Origin: Spirochaetota bacterium
GTDB taxonomy: Bacteria > Spirochaetota > Spirochaetia > Treponematales > UBA12059
Direction: 5' to 3'
Length of the DNA: 34,087 nt
Assembly (NCBI GenBank): GCA_022703215.1
Contig: JAKLEE010000004.1
Span: forward strand, 1-34,087
The notes beneath the pieces were generated by a model. The model was not told the origin of the DNA. It made no database searches and worked only from the letters and a program-made list of their open reading frames with translations. Below, piece after piece: positions 14,639 to 26,238 of the stretch. The position numbers and the translations under genes are program-made. The number at the start of each line of letters is the position of its first letter. Within the stretch, counting starts at the first letter, position 1.

Positions 14639-15676
14639 TCAGGCGCCTTTCCTGGCCAGCCTTTCGCGGTCGCGTCTCTGCCGCGCCGCGAGCTCGAGGA
14701 CAAGCTTCTCGGTGGCGTCCCAGCCGAGGCAGGCGTCGGTGACGGACAGCCCTGACGCGAGCAGGTTCCTCGGGGCCGGGTGCTGGCGTCCGGCCTTCAG
14801 GTAGCTCTCGATCATGAGGCCGCGAATCGGCACGCCGCGTCGCCTGAGGGCCAGGGCCTTGAGGGCGATGCCGCGTTGGCGCTCCGGCTTCTTGCGCGAA
14901 TTGTCGTGGCTCGCGTCGACGAGCAGCGAAGGCAGGAGCCCCATGGCCTCCATCGAGGAGGCGACCCGCGGCGCTAGCGATACGTTCGGACCGTCCTTGC
15001 CGCCTCGCAACACCACGTGGGCGGCAGGATTTCCCGCAGCCTCCGACTCGACGAGGCGGCCGTCCTTGCCGATGGCAAGGGAGGTGCCGGGACGCACCGC
15101 GGCGAGCACCGCGTTGACCGCGGCCGCAGGGTCTCCGTCGAGCCCGTTCTTGAAGCCGACGGGACAGGGAATCAGGGCGGCGGCCTCGCGGAGCGAGGGA
15201 GACTCGACCGAGCGGGCGCCGATGCCTGCCCAGCTCACGCAGTCGATCCAGTAGGGCCACAGGAAGGGGCTCACCAGTTCGACGGCCACGGGAACTCCCG
15301 CGGCCAGCATACCCGTCAGGGCGCGCCGCGCCTCGACGATGCCCTCGGCGCTTCCCTTCGTGCCGTCCAGCCAGGGGTCGCGCGCCAGTCCCCGCCAGCC
15401 GAGGCTGGTGCGGCTCTTCTCGACGAAGCCGCGCGCCACTACATAGGCCTCGCCTGCAACCTTGGCCGCCAGCTCGGCCAACCTGGCCGCGTAGACCGCG
15501 GCCTCGTCGGCGTCATGGATCGAACAGGGACCGACCAGGAGTAGGAGCCTGTCGTCGCGGCCCGCGAGAATCTCGCGGACCACCGCGCGGCTCGATTCGA
15601 CGAGGGCGCGGGATGAGGCGGGCAGGGAATCCTCGCGGGCCAAATCCCCGGGACTCGGCAAATCGTTGCGCGGCAC
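14639..15676 (-). CDS. aroF: 3-deoxy-7-phosphoheptulonate (DAHP) synthase, class I
   Basis: 345 residues from GTG, with GGAGG 7 bases upstream. It condenses phosphoenolpyruvate with erythrose 4-phosphate, the first step of the shikimate pathway. Class I AroF/G/H features are visible: LLLVGPCSIHD near the N-terminus, a GFVEKSRTSLGWRGLARDP block replacing the usual YFEKPRTTVGWKGLINDP, ELVSPFLWPYWIDCVSWAGIGARSVES, PVGFKNGLDG, and DASHDNSRKKPERQ carrying metal and phosphate ligands. The substitution of YFEKPRT by FVEKSRT is a divergence worth noting. The gene begins 16 bases after the arginine deiminase stop and is probably co-transcribed with it. The symbol follows the class; the feedback-inhibition type cannot be told. 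Confidence 0.9.
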   Translation of the reverse strand: MPRNDLPSPGDLAREDSLPASSRALVESSRAVVREILAGRDDRLLLLVGPCSIHDADEAAVYAARLAELAAKVAGEAYVVARGFVEKSRTSLGWRGLARDPWLDGTKGSAEGIVEARRALTGMLAAGVPVAVELVSPFLWPYWIDCVSWAGIGARSVESPSLREAAALIPCPVGFKNGLDGDPAAAVNAVLAAVRPGTSLAIGKDGRLVESEAAGNPAAHVVLRGGKDGPNVSLAPRVASSMEAMGLLPSLLVDASHDNSRKKPERQRGIALKALALRRRGVPIRGLMIESYLKAGRQHPAPRNLLASGLSVTDACLGWDATEKLVLELAARQRRDRERLARKGA

Positions 15677-15691
15677 TCGCGTTCCTCCGTG

Positions 15692-16942
15692 TCAGGGGAG
15701 GGCGTCGCGCTCCACCGGAAGCGTCATGCAGCGCGCGCCGCCGCCGCCCCGGGCAAGTTCCGCGCCCTCGAACCCGACCGCCAGTCTACCATATTTGAAG
15801 GGATCGTCGCCCCCCCCGATGAAGTCCCTGGCGGACTTGATCGCGAAACCGGCGGCATCGAGGGCCTCGAGAGTCCGCGGGTTGCATGAGTACATGAGTA
15901 TCTTGCCCGGCGCGAAGGCGAAGCTGTTCGCGCCGCTCAGCCACTGCTCGCGGTCCTGCTGGACCGGATCCGAGCCTCCGGTGACGACCGGCTGGAGGTA
16001 GAGCCCCGCTTCCGCGAGACCTTCGAGCAGCGAGGGCAGTTCGCGTACGCCGGTTCTGCCCTGTGGATCGGCGTCGAGCCGGACGACGCGGCAGCGGCGG
16101 GAGCCGAGTATGCTCCGCTCGTGAACCAGGCACGCGTCGCGGTCGATCATCGTGAAGACCATGTCCAGGTGGATGGTCGCGCGTTCTTTCGGCAGCTCCA
16201 CGGCGAAAACGCTTACCGGGCGTCCGGCTGCCGCTGCCAGGGCCTTGCCGAGCGCGTCGACCGCCCGGGCGCTCGTGCGTTCCGAGACGCCGATGGCCAG
16301 CGTGGCCGGTCCGAGTACCTGGACGTCGCCGCCCTCGAAGGAAAATCCCTCCGAGCGCAACCCGGGACCATCGAGGGAGAGCTTCGCGGCGTCGAGCGCC
16401 GCCGGGCTGCGGAATATGGCGCGGTCGATGAGGCTTTCCGGATGGCGTACGTCGAAGCGCATGGCGCAGGCGGCGGGCTTGTCAGCGAAGACGAAGCCCG
16501 CGTCGCGCATGAAGTAGAGGTTCGGCAGGGGGCTGAGGTCGAAGCGGCGACCGGAAAGCAGGGACTCGACGCCGCCGTGCCGGGCCGGAAGCCCCTCGAT
16601 GACGACGCGCGCGAGCTCCGCCGCCTCCATGGCCTCGAGTTCCTCGCGCCGGGCTTCGGCGCCGTAGAAGGCCAGCAGGGGGTCGAGGAAATCCTTGCGG
16701 GCGGACGCATCGGAGAGGGCGCGTGCGAGCAGGTCCCGCACGTCAGATACCTCCGCGACGAGCGAGAGGAAGGCGCTCAGCTCCGCGTGCTCGCGCTGCA
16801 CGATTCCGAGCGGCACTATGTCGTTGTACAGGTCTTCCTCGGCGCTCTGCGGGCTCATCGCCTCGACTTCAGCCCCCGGGGCGTGGACGATCACCCGGCG
16901 CAGGCGCCCGATTTCAGACTGGATGGCAGGACTCTGGGCCAT
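15692..16942 (-). CDS. arcA: Arginine deiminase
   Basis: 416 residues, normal for the family. It hydrolyses arginine to citrulline and ammonia, the first step of anaerobic ATP-yielding arginine fermentation. Visible motifs are FMRDAGFVF, EGGDVQVLG, HLDMVFTMID with the catalytic histidine, and near the C-terminus GARCMTLP with the nucleophile Cys405. The chosen ATG follows GGGGGAG; an in-frame ATG eight codons upstream overlaps the predicted -10 element (16962-16967) and is rejected. No carbamate kinase or ornithine carbamoyltransferase gene is in the window; the following gene is DAHP synthase. Confidence 0.93.
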   Translation of the reverse strand: MAQSPAIQSEIGRLRRVIVHAPGAEVEAMSPQSAEEDLYNDIVPLGIVQREHAELSAFLSLVAEVSDVRDLLARALSDASARKDFLDPLLAFYGAEARREELEAMEAAELARVVIEGLPARHGGVESLLSGRRFDLSPLPNLYFMRDAGFVFADKPAACAMRFDVRHPESLIDRAIFRSPAALDAAKLSLDGPGLRSEGFSFEGGDVQVLGPATLAIGVSERTSARAVDALGKALAAAAGRPVSVFAVELPKERATIHLDMVFTMIDRDACLVHERSILGSRRCRVVRLDADPQGRTGVRELPSLLEGLAEAGLYLQPVVTGGSDPVQQDREQWLSGANSFAFAPGKILMYSCNPRTLEALDAAGFAIKSARDFIGGGDDPFKYGRLAVGFEGAELARGGGGARCMTLPVERDALP

Positions 16943-16961
16943 GGCTCCCCCTCGACAGGCA

Positions 16962-16990
16962 AGCATAACAGCGTGCCCCGGAAGCTACAA
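16962..16990 (-). promoter_or_regulatory. Promoter of the arginine deiminase operon
   Basis: On the minus strand TTGTAG (16990-16985), 17-base spacer, TATGCT (16967-16962) with an upstream TGt giving an extended -10. The implied start point supports the ATG at 16942. Confidence 0.5.
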
Positions 16991-17370
16991 GTAATATCTT
17001 TGCCAGCAAGGGTTTGTGCAGGTCCCGGACCGGGAAGTCGAAAGCCGGGCGACACGGATATTCTTGCGGCGCTCCTGCAAGCGGACGGCGTCAAGAGGGC
17101 GGCGCGGGCCTCCGCGTTCGATATTTATGCGAAAGCCGTCGTCGCGGAAGGGCAGCGAGCTTCCGCCCGGGTCGCGAAAAAAGTCATGAAGGGCCGGTCC
17201 ATGGAGTCTGGGGGGAAGAAGCGGGCCGAGCCCGGAGGCTCGCGTTGCGCGCCCCGGCGGGCCCGCCCGCCTCATCGCGGCGCGGAAGCGTCGTCGCTGC
17301 GCTCCGACGGCGCCGAAGGCCTTTCGGCCTTCGGCGATCTAAAGGAGAGGGCTTCCGCGATCAACCGAAA
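16991..17370. other. Gene-free interval between arcA and nrdJ
   Basis: About 380 bases between two genes that are both on the minus strand (arcA downstream of nrdJ). I see no convincing gene. One plus-strand frame reads through (16973-17464) and includes the protein-like segment DILAALLQADGVKRAARASA, but it lacks a ribosome binding site and ends inside nrdJ. The interval contains the perfect 11-bp hairpin at 17311-17336. Confidence 0.5.
17311..17336 (-). repeat. Perfect 11-bp hairpin with GAAA tetraloop (minus strand)
   Basis: CGCCGAAGGCC and GGCCTTCGGCG flank TTTC on the plus strand, so the minus-strand RNA has a GAAA loop. It lies about 60 bases downstream of the nrdJ stop. No T-run follows; possible mRNA 3'-end structure or factor-dependent terminator. 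Confidence 0.6.
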
Positions 17371-17396
17371 CCTGAAATGCGAAACGTGCCTTTATG

Positions 17397-20945
<3,549 letters not shown>

Positions 20946-20996
20946 ACCTGCCTCCGATCAAGCGGCTTTCCGCCGCGCTGAGTGTCCCAACCACAT

Positions 20997-21032
20997 ACCA
21001 CCACAGGTGGTGGTGCAATATCTGGACAGATA
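20997..21032. promoter_or_regulatory. Operator region of nrdJ with two palindromes and an NrdR-box-like core
   Basis: ACCACCAC-AG-GTGGTGGT (20997-21014) and TATCTG-GA-CAGATA (21019-21032) are perfect palindromes with centres 20 bp apart. Overlapping them, CAATATCTGG (21016-21025) matches 9 of 10 positions of an NrdR-box core CAATATCTTG as I recall it. They cover the -10 and predicted start of nrdJ. Confidence 0.55.
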
Positions 21033-21058
21033 CTAGCGACAGTAGGGGGAGCGGTCAA
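21030..21058 (-). promoter_or_regulatory. Promoter of nrdJ
   Basis: On the minus strand TTGACC (21058-21053), 17-base spacer, TAGTAT (21035-21030). The leader to the ATG is about 80 bases. Confidence 0.75.
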
Positions 21059-21059
21059 G

Positions 21060-21272
21060 GGGGAAACGCGAGCTTGAAGGTGGCGAAGGGTGGACCCGCC
21101 GCCCCGGAGGGCTGGAGGCGGACGAGTTGCCTTTTCCTCCCGCGCCGAGGCCGCATTCCGGTACAATGCGGTGCTGACCCGCCCGGGGGACAGAGCTCGG
21201 GAAAGCGCATGCCGGGGCCGGAGCGCATGCGCCTCAAGGGCCCCTCCATTACCGGCCGATACTAGGAGCGAC
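21060..21272 (+). other. Leader region of the spiro-SPASM operon
   Basis: Gene-free part of the 327-base gap between divergent nrdJ and the SPASM gene. It contains a candidate -10 TACAAT (21162-21167) without a clear -35, then a leader of about 100 bases. That leader holds a hairpin, GCGCATGC (21205-21212) pairing with GCATGCGC (21225-21232), and the Shine-Dalgarno AGGAG at 21264-21268. Confidence 0.5.
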
Positions 21273-22808
21273 ATGAAGACAGTCGCGGTTCTCGACCTCG
21301 TGCCCGCCACGGGCCTCGCCTTCGAGCCTTTCGCCGGAGGCCTTTCAGCGTTCGAGCGCTCGCTCGCGGCGTTGCGTTCCCTGCCCGGTCTCGAGCGGGT
21401 CGTCGTGCTTGCGGCCGGACTCGAACCGCCGCCGGGCGATTACGAGCTCGTCCGCCGCGCTTCCTGGGACGTTCCGGCCCTCATCGAGGCGCTCGCTGCC
21501 GTCGCCGGAGATCCGAAGGCGGCCGACGCCCCGGGCCTCCTCGTGCACGCGTTCGGCGACCAGCCCTTCCTCGACGGGGCCTTCGCCGCGTCCATGGCGG
21601 CGTCGTTCGAACGCTGGAAGGCGGAATTCCTCTTCGCCGACGGCTGGCCGGAGGGCTTCGCGGCGGAATTCGTCAAGCCGCGCATCCTCATGGCCCTCTC
21701 AGCCATCGCCGCCCGCGAGAAGCTGCCGTTTTCGCGCGACGCGCTCTTCCTGACCGTGCAGAAGGACATCAACTCGTTCGACGTCGAGACCGAGATCTCG
21801 CGCGTCGACCTCCGGCCCTGGCGCTTCCGGGCCGTCTGCGACACCCGCCGCGATTTCGAGGCCTCGGCCCGGCTCGCCGCGGCGGCCGGCGGAAGGGTTA
21901 CGGCCGAGTCGGTGCAGGATCTGCTCCCGCGCCACGAGGAAGTCCTCCGGAACCGTCCGGCCTTTGTCCACGTGCAGGTTTCGGGGGGCTGCCCTCAGGC
22001 CTGCGCGTACTGCCCCTACCCGGGTTTCGGCGGCGATGTCACGGCCCGGCGCGACTTCATGGAAGCCGGCCGCTTCGACACCTTGATGGATAAGGTCGCC
22101 TCATTCTCCGGCGACGCGGTGGTAGACCTCTCGCTCTGGGGCGAACCTGCCCTGCACCCCGCCTTCGGCGCCCTCGCGGACTCCGTGCTGTCGCGGAAGG
22201 GCCTCTCGCTCATCGTGGAAACCGCGGGCGTCGGCTGGCAGGCCGGCGTGGTCGAGGGAATCGCGGAACGTTGGGCCGCTTCCGGCCGCCTCGACTGGAT
22301 AGTCTCCCTCGACGAGACCGGGCGGGGCGAGTACGAGGCCCTGCGCGGACCGGGCTTCGAGGAGGCGGTCGCCTTCGCGGAACGGCTCGGCATCCTCTTC
22401 CCCGGCCACGCGCACGTCCAGGCGGTGCGGATGCTCTCGAACGAGCGCCGCCTCGAGGTTTTCTGGCGGGGCTGGAAGGAGAAGGGACTCGACGTCATCG
22501 TGCAGAAATACGACGATTTCGCGGGCCGGCTGCCGGATCTGACGGTCTCCGACCTGTCGCCGCTCGGGCGGCTGCCCTGCCGTCACTTGGCGCGCGACCT
22601 CGTCATAGCCCTCGACGGCTCCGTCCTCATGTGCCGCGAGGTGCTCGGTCCCGGGGTCTACCCGGACCAGGCGCCGCTCGGCAACGTGTTCGAGGACTCT
22701 CTAGAATCGATCTGGGCGAGCGGCGAAAGCGCCTGGCTCGCCCACGTCCAACGGAAACTTCCCGCCATCTGCGAGCGCTGCGATGAATACCACACCTGGA
22801 ACGCCTGA
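21273..22808 (+). CDS. Radical SAM/SPASM protein, spiro-SPASM type
   Basis: 511 residues. Residues 1-215 resemble a nucleotidyltransferase or GT-A-like domain (VHAFGDQPFLDGAF at 91-104). The radical SAM core follows with the cluster motif CPQACAYC (Cys240, Cys244, Cys247) and the SAM-binding region SLWGEPALHP (287-296). A C-terminal SPASM domain has Cys436, Cys454, Cys500 and Cys503 as likely ligands of an auxiliary [4Fe-4S] cluster. This domain order matches the spiro-SPASM family that I recall as restricted to spirochaetes; its substrate is not known to me. The ATG has AGGAG 5 bases upstream. First gene of the operon leading to flaA; the next gene overlaps it by 26 bases. Confidence 0.87.
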   Translation: MKTVAVLDLVPATGLAFEPFAGGLSAFERSLAALRSLPGLERVVVLAAGLEPPPGDYELVRRASWDVPALIEALAAVAGDPKAADAPGLLVHAFGDQPFLDGAFAASMAASFERWKAEFLFADGWPEGFAAEFVKPRILMALSAIAAREKLPFSRDALFLTVQKDINSFDVETEISRVDLRPWRFRAVCDTRRDFEASARLAAAAGGRVTAESVQDLLPRHEEVLRNRPAFVHVQVSGGCPQACAYCPYPGFGGDVTARRDFMEAGRFDTLMDKVASFSGDAVVDLSLWGEPALHPAFGALADSVLSRKGLSLIVETAGVGWQAGVVEGIAERWAASGRLDWIVSLDETGRGEYEALRGPGFEEAVAFAERLGILFPGHAHVQAVRMLSNERRLEVFWRGWKEKGLDVIVQKYDDFAGRLPDLTVSDLSPLGRLPCRHLARDLVIALDGSVLMCREVLGPGVYPDQAPLGNVFEDSLESIWASGESAWLAHVQRKLPAICERCDEYHTWNA

Positions 22809-23742
22809 GCCCCGGGAGACCGGCTATACGGTCCTGGGCGGCGGGGCGAGGCCCGCTTCATCCTCGCGCATTTCGGTGGTCGTGCTCAACCGTGGCGGCC
22901 GGCTCTACCGCGCGCGCCAGCTGCAGGACCTCGAGCGAGCGGGATTCGCGGAAGTGGTGTCGGTGGAGGAAACCGGCGAGGGTCTTCACGAGCTGGAAGC
23001 CCTCGCGTCCCGCTACCCCTCGACGCGCTTCGCCGTGGTTCCTCCGGGACTTAGTCCCGGCGAGCGCGCGGGCATCGGCTTCCGCGAGTCTCGCATGCCC
23101 TGGGTGCTGCTCCTCTGGAACGACCAGCGGCTTTCCGCGGGGGCGCTTTCCTCGCGTTTCGCCGAACGCCTCGAGGAGCGGTCCTGGCTCTGCGCGACGC
23201 CCTGGTTCAGGGGGCCGGACGGCGAGGTCCTGCCCTCCGCGAGCGCGCCCGCGCGGGAAGGCTCGGGACTCAGGGTGCTGAGCCTCGAACCGCGCGAGGA
23301 CGGCGAGAAAGTCCTGTTCCCGCTCGACTACACGGGTGTCTACTCCCGGGAACGCTTCCTCGCCTCCGGAGGCTTCGACGCCTCCTACAGCTCGCCCTGG
23401 TGGCAGCTCGTCGAATTCGGTTTCCGGTGCTGGCTCCGGGGCGAGACCCTCGGATCGGCCCAGGCTCTCCGCGTCGATTACGTGGAGGCGCCGCCGTCCT
23501 ACGACTCCAGCCCGGGCTGCGATTACCGGCGCTTCCACTTGCGCTGCCTCGCGCCCGCGTATCGCGGCGATTCGGCCCACCTTCCCTGGTCCCGCTTCCC
23601 GCGCTTCGCCCTGCGCGGCGGCGTCGGACCGGCGGAAGCGTTTTCCGAATTCAAGGCCGCCCGCGCCTGGGTCGCCTCCAACGCTTTCCGTTTCCGCACC
23701 GACGCCCGCGCCCTCGTCGACCTCTGGGAGCCTCTTTCGTGA
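22783..23742 (+). CDS. Glycosyltransferase family 2-like protein
   Basis: 319 residues, cytoplasmic. The start of a GT-A fold is visible as SSRISVVVLNRGG (27-39), then hydrophobic strands around PWVLLLWNDQRLS, where the DxD-like position reads WND rather than a clear DxD, and LDYTGVYSRERFLASGGFDASYSSPWWQLVEFGFRCWLRG, which is the acceptor-side block of family 2 enzymes (GGFDxx...E.. ..R). Assignment is therefore to GT2-like with moderate confidence; the weak metal motif could mean altered donor use. The ATG lies within the end of the SPASM gene and its stop overlaps the GTG of the cytidylyltransferase gene, so translation is coupled on both sides. Confidence 0.7.
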   Translation: MNTTPGTPEPRETGYTVLGGGARPASSSRISVVVLNRGGRLYRARQLQDLERAGFAEVVSVEETGEGLHELEALASRYPSTRFAVVPPGLSPGERAGIGFRESRMPWVLLLWNDQRLSAGALSSRFAERLEERSWLCATPWFRGPDGEVLPSASAPAREGSGLRVLSLEPREDGEKVLFPLDYTGVYSRERFLASGGFDASYSSPWWQLVEFGFRCWLRGETLGSAQALRVDYVEAPPSYDSSPGCDYRRFHLRCLAPAYRGDSAHLPWSRFPRFALRGGVGPAEAFSEFKAARAWVASNAFRFRTDARALVDLWEPLS

Positions 23743-24443
23743 GGATAGGCATCGTGCTCCAGGCGCGCCTCGACTCGAGCCGCCTGCCTCGGAAGGCCCT
23801 GCTGCCTTTCGGCGGCATCCCGATGGTCGAAGCCTGCATGCGGCGCCTCTCGCGCTTTCCGGCGGCGGCGCGCGTCCTCGCCTGCGACGAGGCTTCCGCC
23901 GCCACCTTCGCGCCCCTCGCCGCACGCGCGGGCTTCGAGCTCGTCCCGGGACCGAAAGAGGACGTACTCGCCCGCTTCGCCCTCGCCATCCGGAGCTTCT
24001 CGCTCGATCGCGTGATACGGGCCACCGCCGACAACCCGTTCGTATCGCCGGAACTGGCATCCATCGTCTCCGACCGGGCCGTCGAAGCCGACGTGGATTA
24101 TGCGGGATTGACGGGCATGCCGCTCGGGCTTGGCGTGGAGGCCGTGCGCGCCTCCGCCCTGCTCGCGGCCGACGCCGAGGCCGTCGACCCGTTCGAGCGC
24201 GAACACGTCTGTCCCTTCCTGTACCGTCGGCCGGAGCGCTTCCGCGTGCTGCGGGAAGAGGCTCCGGCGGAATACCGCTATGCTTCCGGCCGCGTCACCG
24301 TCGACACCGCAGGCGACTACGAACGAGCCCTCGAACTGGCGCGGGAAGCCGGTTTCGACCCTTCCACGCGCCTCCTCGTGGCGACCCTCAAGGCCCTGGA
24401 CTCGGGCGACTGGTCGCTCGTGCAACCTTGGACGGCGGAGTGA
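23739..24443 (+). CDS. SpsF-like sugar cytidylyltransferase
   Basis: 234 residues from GTG, overlapping the previous stop (GTGA). The opening IGIVLQARLDSSRLPRKALLPFGGIPMVE is the nucleotide-binding signature shared by CMP-Kdo synthetase, PseF/NeuA-like enzymes and Bacillus SpsF (QARxxSxRLPxKxL); RATADNPFVSPELA supplies the metal-binding Asp, and YRYASGRVTVDTAGDYE is the typical SpsF C-terminal block (usually RxTVDxxxDxE). It should activate a sugar acid with CTP. With the adjacent PseG/SpsG-like gene it forms the SpsF-SpsG pair known from spore-coat and flagellar polysaccharide clusters. The exact sugar is unknown. Confidence 0.8.
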   Translation: MRIGIVLQARLDSSRLPRKALLPFGGIPMVEACMRRLSRFPAAARVLACDEASAATFAPLAARAGFELVPGPKEDVLARFALAIRSFSLDRVIRATADNPFVSPELASIVSDRAVEADVDYAGLTGMPLGLGVEAVRASALLAADAEAVDPFEREHVCPFLYRRPERFRVLREEAPAEYRYASGRVTVDTAGDYERALELAREAGFDPSTRLLVATLKALDSGDWSLVQPWTAE

Positions 24444-24447
24444 CCCG

Positions 24448-26238
24448 ATGAAACGTGTGCTGCTCGTCCCCTCGGTCAGGCGGGGCAACGGTTCGGGCCA
24501 CCTGGTCCGCTGCCTCTCGCTGGCCCGCGAACTCGGTCCGGGCGCCCGGGTTTTCGTATCCCGCGAGGGCGGAGAGGGCTCCTGGAGCCCCGCTGAAATC
24601 ACGCTCGCCTTTCCCGGCGCCGCCGACGACATCGTGATCGACCGGCTGGAGCCCCGTGAGCGCTTCGACCTCGTGTTGCTCGACCGGCGGGAAACCTCGC
24701 TCGAGGAGCTCGGAACCTGGAGCGGACGCGGCCCCGTCGTCGCCCTCGACGAAGGCGGCTCCGCGCGGCGGGCGGCCTCCTACCTGATCGACGCGCTGCC
24801 GCGACCGCGCTCGGGCCGCGCGGAGCCCGGTCCCAACCTCTCGTCTCGCGGCTACCTCGACCTGCCCGTCCACCGGCGCGAGACGGCGACGATCGCGCGG
24901 AAGGCCCTGCTCGCGTTCGGCGGCGAGGACCCCGCCGGTCTCGGCCCGAAGCTCGCCCGCTTTCTGGTTGAAAAAGGTTTCTTCGAGCCGTCGCGCCTGA
25001 CTCTCGTTTCGGGCGCCCTGAGCCGTCCCGGTGCCTCGCGCGACTCGGTTCCGCAGGGCATCGCCGTGCTCGGCCCGGTCCAGAACCTCAAGGAGCACCT
25101 GTCCTCCTGGGATCTCGTGTTCACTTCCTTCGGGTTGACCGCGTTCGAAGCGTCCTGGGCGGGATGTCTCGTGGCCGTCCTGGACCCGGGTCCCTACCAC
25201 GCCGCGCTTTCGCGCGAAGCAGGCTTTCCCTCCATCGGCACCCGCGAACCCGACGGGAAGGCACTCGCCGCCCTGCTCGCCGACCTTCCCTCCTTCGCAG
25301 CGGCTTCCGCGCGTCCCGCCCCCCCCGCGCGCGAAAGCCTCGCCGCCGCCGTCGGATCGCTCTCCTCGAAGGCCTCAGGCGTGTGTCCGGCCTGCGGATC
25401 GGGCGACCGTGCGGACCTCGAGCGCTACCCCGACCGGAGCTATTTCCGCTGCCGCAAGTGCAACCTTCTATATATGGAAGGATTCGCCGACAAACCAGGG
25501 CGCTACGCCAAGAGCTACTTCTTCGAGGAATACCGCGCGCAGTACGGGCGCACCTACCTCGAGGACTGGCCGAAGCTGACGGAGCTCGCGTCCTCCCGCC
25601 TCGACCTCGTGGACCGCCTGGTCCCGCGGCGGGAAGGGAAGGGCCGAAAGCTCCTCGACGTCGGCTGCGCCTACGGCGCCTTCATCGCGGAGGCCTCGCG
25701 CCGCGGCTGGGAAGCCTACGGACTCGACCTCGCCGACGACGCGGTCGCCTACGTCCGCGACTCGCTGAGGTTGCCGGCCATGGCGGCCGACTTCCAGGAT
25801 CCCCGCCTCGACGACCTCGTGCCGGACGGCCTCGACTGCCTCTCCCTGTGGTACGTCGTCGAGCATTTCGCGGACCTCGGCGCGACGCTCGACCGGGCGG
25901 CCCGCCTGCTCGCGCCCGGGGGCGTCCTGGCCCTGTCCACGCCATCGGGTTCCGGCATCAGCGCCCGGAAGGACCATCGTGCCTTCCTGGCCGCAAGCCC
26001 CTACGACCACCTGAGCGTGTGGGAACCGGAGCGGGCTGCCCGGTTACTCGCCCGATTCGGCTTCCGCGTCGAGCTGATCCGATCCACCGGCCACCATCCG
26101 GAGCGCTTCCCCGGAGCGCGGGAAGGCGATCCGTCCTGGCTCCGTTCGCTGCGCGGCGCCGCGAGCCGGGCTTTCCGCCTCGGCGACACCTTCGAGATCT
26201 ACGCCCGGCGCCTCGCGCCGAAAGGAAGGGCATCCTGA
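24448..26238 (+). CDS. PseG/SpsG-like domain fused to zinc ribbon and SAM methyltransferase
   Basis: 596 residues in three parts. Residues 1-300 are a GT-B-type PseG/SpsG-like domain: GNGSGHLVRC (13-22) contains the family's G-x-GHxxRC motif with the catalytic histidine, and FTSFGLTAFEASWAGC (225-240) is the nucleotide-sugar side. Residues 313-338 hold a zinc ribbon, CPAC and CRKC. Residues about 400-596 form a class I methyltransferase with motif I LLDVGCAYGAF (402-412) and acidic motif II around LDLAD. PseG removes UDP from the pseudaminate precursor, so a combined hydrolase-methyltransferase acting on a nonulosonate-type sugar is a fair inference. The ATG is 4 bases after the cytidylyltransferase stop. 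Confidence 0.82.
   Translation: MKRVLLVPSVRRGNGSGHLVRCLSLARELGPGARVFVSREGGEGSWSPAEITLAFPGAADDIVIDRLEPRERFDLVLLDRRETSLEELGTWSGRGPVVALDEGGSARRAASYLIDALPRPRSGRAEPGPNLSSRGYLDLPVHRRETATIARKALLAFGGEDPAGLGPKLARFLVEKGFFEPSRLTLVSGALSRPGASRDSVPQGIAVLGPVQNLKEHLSSWDLVFTSFGLTAFEASWAGCLVAVLDPGPYHAALSREAGFPSIGTREPDGKALAALLADLPSFAAASARPAPPARESLAAAVGSLSSKASGVCPACGSGDRADLERYPDRSYFRCRKCNLLYMEGFADKPGRYAKSYFFEEYRAQYGRTYLEDWPKLTELASSRLDLVDRLVPRREGKGRKLLDVGCAYGAFIAEASRRGWEAYGLDLADDAVAYVRDSLRLPAMAADFQDPRLDDLVPDGLDCLSLWYVVEHFADLGATLDRAARLLAPGGVLALSTPSGSGISARKDHRAFLAASPYDHLSVWEPERAARLLARFGFRVELIRSTGHHPERFPGAREGDPSWLRSLRGAASRAFRLGDTFEIYARRLAPKGRAS

Noticed and set aside
16943-16966. Earlier in-frame ATG for arginine deiminase
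   Set aside because: It lies inside the predicted -10 element and has no Shine-Dalgarno.
20946-21060. Cobalamin riboswitch upstream of nrdJ
   Set aside because: The leader between the promoter and ATG is about 80 bases, too short for the ~200-base B12 element, and no B12-box sequence was seen.
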